DNA of 64,000 nucleotides, from NCBI GenBank assembly GCA_039619475.1, contig CM077115.1, forward strand, positions 40,548,944 to 40,612,943. Direction: 5' to 3'. Positions 58,131-64,000 of this stretch are shown here, piece by piece (position 1 is the first letter of the stretch; each line of letters begins with the position of its first letter). The notes under the pieces are model-generated. The model was not told the DNA's origin and did no database searches. It was given only the letters and a program-made list of their open reading frames with translations. Position numbers and translations under genes: made by a program. The DNA is from Icerya purchasi (taxonomy: Eukaryota; Arthropoda; Insecta; Hemiptera; Monophlebidae).

Positions 58131-58960
58131 TACTTCTGGGATTGTTTTGGAACGCAGAGTCAAAACTATATTTTGTTGTTTTTTTTTGTTATTTGAGAAG
58201 ATAATGTAGTTTGTTTTCTCGCCGGATATTAGAAAACCATGGTCGTGGCTCCAAGTATTTATGTTGTCTATCGTTGGCTGTATTCTTTGTTTAGCGATTT
58301 CGAGCGACGAAAGAGATATGCTAACATCATCGGCAAACATTCTGATAGAAACTGGCTTCTCGACAACTGAAGTAATATTGTTCAGCGCAAGCAGGAATAC
58401 AGTAGCACTCAAGGGTGATCCTTGAGGTACCCCGTTGGAGATTGTTCTTTCCTCTGATAGAATGTTGCCTATTCGAACGCGATGTACTCCAAAATCTTGG
58501 CACTGGGACTTCCTGCTCCGTATAATTCTTCCTTTGTCCTTTCCTTTCCATCTCCAGATATAATCCCTGTACTCCAATCTTTTCTAAGCTCTATTTCTAA
58601 TCGTCTCTTTATTTAACCCTTTCCTTAATTTCTGTTGTTGTTGGGTCAATGCCGTTGGTGCGCCCAAGAAAAAAAAAACGCGAATCTTTCTGTCAGTAAG
58701 GAAACTTTTGATTTGCTAAATTACCATCTATTCCGATTTGATGTAGTTTTTTGAGGATGAGGTACCGCCATACACGGTCATAAGCCTTAGAAAAATCGAA
58801 GAAAACTGCGACTGTGGAATTTGTATTTATGAATGATCTTTTGACGTTCATGACAAGATCATTTAACGCTAGCTATGTTGATCGGTGCTGTCTAAAACCA
58901 TATTGGTGGATAGATAGAGTATCTTGTTGGTTTCAAGTGTCCGTGAGAGCCTTTTGTTTA
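58128..58960 (-). pseudogene. LINE reverse transcriptase core
   Basis: From 58960: SIHQYGFRQHRST, NSTVAVFFDFSKAYDRVWRY (first catalytic Asp), LILKKLHQIGIDGNL, a poly(A) slip near 58666, then the 149-codon frame 58577-58128. That frame reads CQDFGVHRVRIGNILSEERT, NGVPQGSPLSATVFLLALNN and IRMFADDVSISLSSL with the catalytic FADD at about 58323-58337, then WSHDHGFLISGEKTNYIIF. All RT signature motifs are present, with only two or three frame breaks. Confidence 0.93.
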
Positions 58961-58964
58961 ACAA

Positions 58965-59420
58965 TTATTCTAATATTTTACCCAGTATGCTTGAGAGTGC
59001 TATTGGTCTATAGTTGTTAATAGAGGAGTTCTTATTCGATTTGGGGATCGGGATTATGATAGCGATTTTCCAGCAAGCCGGGAATATCGAATTTTTAAAA
59101 GCTTTGTTGTAAATTTCTAAAAGGTACTCTACTACTGTAATGTTTAGATGCTTTACCATTAATGGGTGAATATTGTCTGGTCTGGAAGCCGTATTATGAA
59201 TGTGGCTATTAATGCATGACGTTAGTTCTTGCCATGTCAGATTTATATTATACGCTTCTTCGTTATTATTATTGAAAGCGATTGAAGTTTTTTCTGCATT
59301 ATTTTTGATATTCAAAAACTGTTGTGAGTAGTTATGATCAGATGATATCGAAGCGAAGTATTCCGCGAACCTGTTTGCAATATGGATAGGTTCTTCGATT
59401 GTCGTGTCGTTGTCGTCCAT
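58965..59420 (-). pseudogene. LINE segment before RT and RT motif 0-1
   Basis: The 151-codon frame reads IHIANRFAEYFASISSDHNY, then LTSCINSHIHNTASRPDNIH, then CWKIAIIIPIPKSNKNSSIN and NYRPIALSSILGKILE (SYRPIAL motif). It joins the RT core after a break near 58960. Confidence 0.92.
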
Positions 59421-59471
59421 CGAAGTTATTGGAAATAATTGTTTCCGATCCTGTATTTTTTGAACATTTGC

Positions 59472-60060
59472 CTATGCTGATTTTAACGAACTTTTGAAGC
59501 TTATCTCAGAAATAAATTTATTCCAGCTTTCCGTTTTGGCTTTCCTAATTGCTTGTCGTGTTTCAGCTCTTTGCTTTTTAAATGCCTCAAAGTCTTCTTT
59601 TAACTTTGATCTACAGAACTTACGAAATGCTTTTTTCCGTTTCTGTATAGCCAAATGCAAATCTTTTGACCACCAAGGAACAGTTTTTTGACGTATTTTT
59701 CCTGATGTCTTTGGGATTGACTTCGCTGCGGCAGATAGGATCAATGTCTTCTGACAGTTCTTCTTTGTGGTCGAAAGTGATCTCCGTATCATTTTTGAAT
59801 ATTTCCCAGTTAGCATCTTCTATTCTCCATTTCGGTAGAAAAGTTTGAGGACATGTGGTAAGATTGCCAAGTGATGAGGTGATTATTGGAAAATGATCAC
59901 TGTCACATAGATCGTGATGGACTTCTGTTTTAATTCTTCCACCTAAAGATGCTGTAGCGAAGACTAGGTCTAACGTGGACATGATTTTAGATGCCGCGTT
60001 AAAGTGAGTTGGATGTTTTTTGGGGTTTAATAAGAGTAGTTGTTCGTCGAATAGAAATAA
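59472..60060 (-). pseudogene. LINE endonuclease C-terminus and linker
   Basis: FDEQLLLLNPKKHPTHFNAA and MSTLDLVFATASL, then HHDLCDSDHFPII, give the last EEP endonuclease motif (SDHxPI) near 59905-59880. After a frameshift at about 59640-59820 comes VPWWSKDLHLAIQKRKKAFR, then KTESWNKFISEI, the standard linker. The N-terminal half of the endonuclease is not in the window. Confidence 0.9.
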
Positions 60061-60075
60061 TTTTTCGATTAAGCA

Positions 60076-60504
60076 TCCATTTTAGTTTTTACTATTATTA
60101 GAATTATTCATATTGTTATTGCTCTATTTATCTTATAATTATTATCGTTATTATTAATCTTTTTATAATCATTATCTGGGTCTATTTCTACATCTTGATT
60201 AATACTATCGGGGCCTTCATCGGAATAATAAAGTCCTTCTCTGACTGGAAGATCATCACCCACCTCTACCCTGGTCGTTTACAAATGACGCTCTATGGGC
60301 GCTAGCAATAGTTTTTTTCTTTTTTTGTTATATTCAATAGTATAAGAAGACGCTGTTCATACTGATAAGAAAATAAAAAATATAATTAGAACGAACTCAC
60401 CGACGTGTTCTTTCCTCTAATGAAGCTGATCGCTCAAGTTTCAAATCATAAACAACACCCCGTAACAAAGAAAATCATTTCTTTACTGCAAAATACGCCC
60501 TATT
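60076..60504. other. Spacer with a possible LINE ORF1 tail
   Basis: The minus strand of 60100-60290 gives an open, acidic text (RVEVGDDLPVREGLYYSDEG, then PDSINQDVEIDPDNDYKKIN) that could be the end of ORF1 of the same LINE. Unproven. Confidence 0.3.
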
Positions 60505-60890
60505 AAATAATCTCGTATAGACTCCAGGCCACAATGATATTCCAAGCAATGAATTAGTCGGCTAAGCTGACAAAGAAGCAGCATATTTCAATCCTGTACC
60601 TAACAACGAAATACCAACAATTAATTTTGACAAGCAGTAGTCGTCTAGAAAAAAAATCCACGACGCTCGATTGGAGGTTCCCTCTTCTAATAAACTAAAA
60701 AGAATTAAACAATCTTCAGCACAACCATGTACTCAAAATTTTCACTCCCTTCATTATTTGCTGAAATTCTCGATGATCATGAAAGAATAATCTCTCGACT
60801 TTTCGGATTTCTGAAAGCGACAGATCTCATAACCGTATTGTGATAAAACTTTTCGCCATGTTTCCAGTCTAGTCGCTGTATATGACACGT
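60505..60890 (+). pseudogene. LINE RNase H C-terminal scrap
   Basis: The + strand reads TPGHNDIPSNELVG, a stop, then ADKEAAYFNPVPNNEIPTIN. This is the last RNase H motif (PxHxxIxGNExxDxxAKEAA) and the following linker. It is opposite in strand to the adjacent 4.2 kb LINE, so it is a separate insertion. Confidence 0.7.
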
Positions 60891-61838
60891 CAAATAATGT
60901 AATAAAAAAAAAAAAAAAAAATTAAAAATATTATTTAAAGGAATTTTTTTACGAAATTAATTTTGTATCTAACCTCAAGATCTCTCTAAGGAACGATTGC
61001 AAATGAAATATTTCTCTACTGCGGGTAGTAATATAACAGCGAAGTTAAATGTCTGTAAAAATACAAATCAACAAAAGATAGAATTGATTACTCACTATTG
61101 CGTACAGCGACTACTTTTAAGATAAATAATTCACTAATCAGTATCGTTGGCTTTAGCATATTGTAAACCTTAATTTTTATAATACCTGTCACTCCGCCAA
61201 TATTTACAAAGTACTACAGAAAAGTATTGTGTTTATTTTCTGTATGCGATATCAAATATTTTTTTTTTTCATTTAACAAATTACAATAGGGGAAGATCAT
61301 TTAAATATTCATAAGTTAAATTCAAATTTCCATTTTTGAAAAAACAATTATAAAATCTATAAACAATTTCGTCTAACTGTGGAAAAATTGTTTTAAATGG
61401 TAGTATAATAATAAACAAAGTACAGTTTTATTTGGAATATTTTCTTTTAAATAAGAAGAATATATGCATTTAAGAAGATGCAATGTTACAGACCATAAAA
61501 AAAAAAAAAAAAAAAAAACCAAAAAGAAAGATGTTATTAAGATATTAAGATAAAGAGATTTCCAATGTTATTCTACTGGCATTTCTTTAACAAAACTGGC
61601 GTAATGATTTTAAACTTCACCTGTAACGATAGAAATGAGGAATAAAACACATTAAAAATTTTTCGTGTGACGATTTTTTCGCTGAATATAATAAAGTAAG
61701 AAATATAAAGCGTGGAATACTAACGATTAAATGAAAATGTCGCGAAGCTTCGCAACTGATGAGCGCTAATTAATTACAAGCGATGACTATAATGCAGCTT
61801 TTGGAAGAAAAGATCATATAAAACACAAATGATCAAAC
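60891..61838. other. AT-rich spacer
   Basis: A-runs at 60902-60920 and 61497-61518. No gene recognised. Confidence 0.5.
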
Positions 61839-61848
61839 ATGCGATTAT

Positions 61849-62199
61849 TCGAATGTAAACTTTTAAAATTTAAATAATCTTAAATTTCAGTTATACTGTT
61901 ATGTATTTCATTACACGAACAAATTAACTATTCACAATTACATAAAATACATGACGTTGTTTATATTAGATTTTCGTTAAAACATAAAATAATAAATTTA
62001 AATTAAATTAAATTCACAATATATATAAAATAGTCCGACTATTTTATATTTTATTATTTTATGTTTTAACGAAAATCTAATATAAATAACGTCATATGTA
62101 TATTATGTAATAGTGAATAATTATTTTGTTCGTGTAATAAAATACATAACAGTGTAACTGAACTTTAAGGTTACTTAAATTTTAAAAGTTTACATTCAA
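61849..62199. repeat. Foldback repeat, ~150-bp arms
   Basis: The left arm (about 61849-61999) and right arm (62052-62199) are inverted copies sharing GAATGTAAACTTTTAAAATT, GTTATGTATTT, ATTACACGAACAAA and ATTAGATTTTCGTTAAAACA. Non-coding. Confidence 0.9.
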
Positions 62200-62363
62200 A
62201 TAAGCGGTTACGGAGGAAATCACACATAATGCGATTATTCGTTCGACTAAAAAAATACAACAAAATCCAAAACCAATTAAATATTCCTTAAAACATTTTT
62301 AGTCAGAATTTTTATTGAAACTTTAAGGAAGTATAAAAGTACAAACTATATCACACAAGTATT

Positions 62364-62762
62364 CCCCTGGAGCCTTGAAACTTTAATCAACTGGACATGA
62401 TGAGTATTCATAGGTGCGTAATCATGAACGATTTGCCAGAAACACACGAAAATTATGTTTTAATTAAGATTTTATTCTTCTTTAATAAAATATTAAGCCT
62501 TTACAACTTATAAATTTTATTTATTTATTTTTTTTTTTTTTTGAAAAATATGTATTTATAATTTTTTACGTACAAAAATTTTCGTCAAGCTAAAACGCTT
62601 GTCGACGAATTATCCTATTTGACATTTTACGATCTTAAATTAACTTATACATATACATAATCGTGTAATATTTACTTAATCTATCTATTTTACTTATCAA
62701 TAATTAATACTCATATCCTTTTTCTATCATCTTGCCCCCCCCATGGCCCATCGGCGGGCGAC
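62364..62762. mobile_element. hAT-type MITE family 1, copy 2 (ends lost, interrupted)
   Basis: It matches 30715-30930 from CTGGAGCCTTGAAACTTT to CCATCGGC-GGGCGAC, with about 10-15 percent differences and both TIR ends missing or altered. About 186 bp of unrelated sequence (62522-62707) sits inside. Confidence 0.85.
62522..62707 (-). mobile_element. Short insertion with poly(T) start, SINE- or LINE-tail-like
   Basis: It is absent from the family-1 MITE at 30682. It begins with a T-rich run, which is an A tail on the minus strand, and holds a non-repetitive core (GTCAAGCTAAAACGCTTGTC). A retroposed SINE or LINE end fits. Its target duplication was not resolved. Confidence 0.4.
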
Positions 62763-62834
62763 ATAAATACGGATTAAAATAGTTCAGAAGTAAGAGTAGA
62801 TAGAGTTGTCGGCAATTTTAAATACTGACTTAGT

Positions 62835-63253
62835 AAAGGCCGTGTCCACGGGGTTGGGGTTTGGGGGTTAACCCCCCCCCCCCCCCATGAGAACTGAAAT
62901 AGTTATTATAAATACACAAAAATCTGAAAAAAATCAAAAACTTAAAATAAATATTGATGATTTTTTAGGGCGTTACCTTTAAAAGAAAAAAAGAAAAAAA
63001 ATATGCTCCTTATTTTTAGGTACTACATTAATATTTTATACTAAATTTTTTATTACCAGTATAATTAATAACATATATTTTTTTTATTAATGTTTATACT
63101 GTAATTCATTTATGTAAATTATTAATATATAAATCAAAATGATGGAAATTATTAATAGCACGAATATTAGTGAAAAATGTATTGTTATTTATAAAATAAA
63201 TATACGAAAAAAAATTTCACCCCCCCCCCCCTCAAATTCTGGGCACGGGCCTG
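62835..63253. mobile_element. hAT-type MITE, 420-bp family, complete copy 2
   Basis: 419 bp with a perfect 8-bp target duplication GACTTAGT (62827-62834, 63254-63261). Termini are AAAGGCCGTGTCCACGGGG and GGGCACGGGCCTG. It matches copy 1 along its whole length, including the GGGGGTTAACCCCC palindrome and the C-run near the right end. Confidence 0.95.
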
Positions 63254-63474
63254 GACTTAGTTGACTAATGCAGAAAATTTTCTCGACATTATAAACAAGC
63301 ACAAGACTGCTAATCTAATTTTCCTGTAGAAAGATTTCTTTTATATATATATATTTTTTTTTTATTCTTATACATTTTTCGTAACTTAACTCTTTAAAAA
63401 CGAATAATATTTAATCAACCCTTTATTAACAATTATTAAATAAAAACGGGTTTTCAAAGTATATATATATATAC

Positions 63475-63794
63475 ATATTAATTACAACGTAATTCTTAGG
63501 CTACCCCCCATTAGAAAAAATGTCTCAAAAAAATATCCCAATTTTATGTAACGTTTGTTATATTTTATAGGATTTTTGTTATTGTTATTTAAAAAATGTC
63601 TTAATTTTATATAATGAAAGTTAAATGTTAGAATGGGATTTTTGTGATTATGTTATTTTTTTTTGTGTTAATGTCAGTAAGAATTACGTTGTAAGTTTTG
63701 ATCATTTTATACAAAGTATAGAAGAGAAAGAGACAGAAGTGAAAGCAAGAGGGGTCAAGGGGCACAGCCCCTAGCGAGGCCAAAATGGCCGAAT

Positions 63795-63836
<42 letters not shown>
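63475..63836. repeat. Dispersed (TA)-tailed repeat, copy C
   Basis: Same start (AATTACAACGTAATTCTTAG) and same 3' structure as copy A, including CAAGGGGC-ACA-GCCCCTAG (one change in the stem) and GGCC-AAAAT-GGCC. It ends in a long (TA)n array, 63797-63834. Confidence 0.9.
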
Positions 63837-63837
<1 letters not shown>

Positions 63838-64000
63838 TTTTTATTTACCTATGAATTATATTATTATATTACTTACTACTGGCAATGTTTTCAGGTATAT
63901 AACACTTCCTCGCACTTAATACAAACTATAAAAATAATAAAATAGAACTAAATCATGGAATAACACATATGTAGCACAAGTGAGCATTAAGTTCTAAAAC

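Larger units (their letters stand above)
55840..60075 (-). mobile_element. R1/I-type LINE (EN-RT-RNase H), 4.2 kb, split by a DNA transposon
   Basis: On the minus strand from 60075: endonuclease C-terminus, linker, RT, (inserted transposase 57357-58130), rest of RT, RNase H and a C-terminal Cys/His domain ending at 55873. The 5' part of the endonuclease is missing. EN, RT and RNase H together place it in the I/R1/LOA group of non-LTR elements. Individual parts are described separately. Confidence 0.9.

Noticed and set aside
1..64000. CRISPR arrays, operons, phage or bacterial-type genes
   Set aside because: Sought and not seen. The sequence is eukaryotic with spliced genes and transposons. 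The tandem units at 35203 are a minisatellite without spacers.

Overview
The window is insect nuclear DNA. It is strongly AT-rich, has long introns and no operons, carries many (TA)n arrays, and is dominated by decayed transposable elements of insect type (mariner, piggyBac, PIF/Harbinger, hAT MITEs, jockey/R1/RTE-like LINEs). The order is not fixed by the sequence; the mix of element families only gives a loose impression of a hemipteran.

The one host gene I can name is Rab35. Two consecutive exons lie on the + strand, at 1524-1648 and 9683-9814. The second carries the C-terminal dicysteine prenylation motif and the stop codon. The 8.0 kb intron between them holds a foldback mariner hairpin, a TTAA-flanked Kolobok-like element, a copy of a dispersed (TA)-tailed repeat and a 1.55 kb TIR element inserted in that tail. 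It also holds one minus-strand open stretch with clean splice signals that could be an exon of a nested gene. Upstream Rab35 exons are not in the window.

From about 11.9 kb onward the window is mostly transposon graveyard. Non-LTR retrotransposon remnants lie at 11.9-13.2, 16.7-18.3, 23.7-24.4, 25.7-30.5, 40.2-43.6, 45.0-48.2, 55.8-60.1 and 60.5-60.9 kb. DNA-transposon remnants lie at 37.5-38.6 (jerky/Tigger-like), 42.5-42.9, 43.7-44.9 and 48.5-49.7 (mariner), 50.3-53.2 (PIF/Harbinger with a piggyBac-like element inside it) and 57.4-58.1 kb (IS630/Tc1/mariner-type transposase fused in frame to a LINE reverse transcriptase). Three hAT-type MITEs have perfect 8-bp target duplications on non-overlapping sites at 30.7, 32.2 and 46.4 kb, and a fourth lies at 62.8 kb. 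The 46.4 kb MITE cuts a LINE.

Two stretches, 21.6-23.0 and 34.2-35.6 kb, are less AT-rich and look like promoter or 5'-exon regions of host genes, but I could not identify the genes. Weak exon candidates on the minus strand lie at 53.2-54.0 kb.

I found no coherent new multi-gene system. The most unusual items are the 407-codon transposase/reverse-transcriptase chimeric frame, the hairpin elements inside a transcribed intron, the three-copy repeat with a 3' hairpin that one copy has lost, and the piggyBac-in-Harbinger nest. Coordinates of decayed elements without clear termini are approximate.
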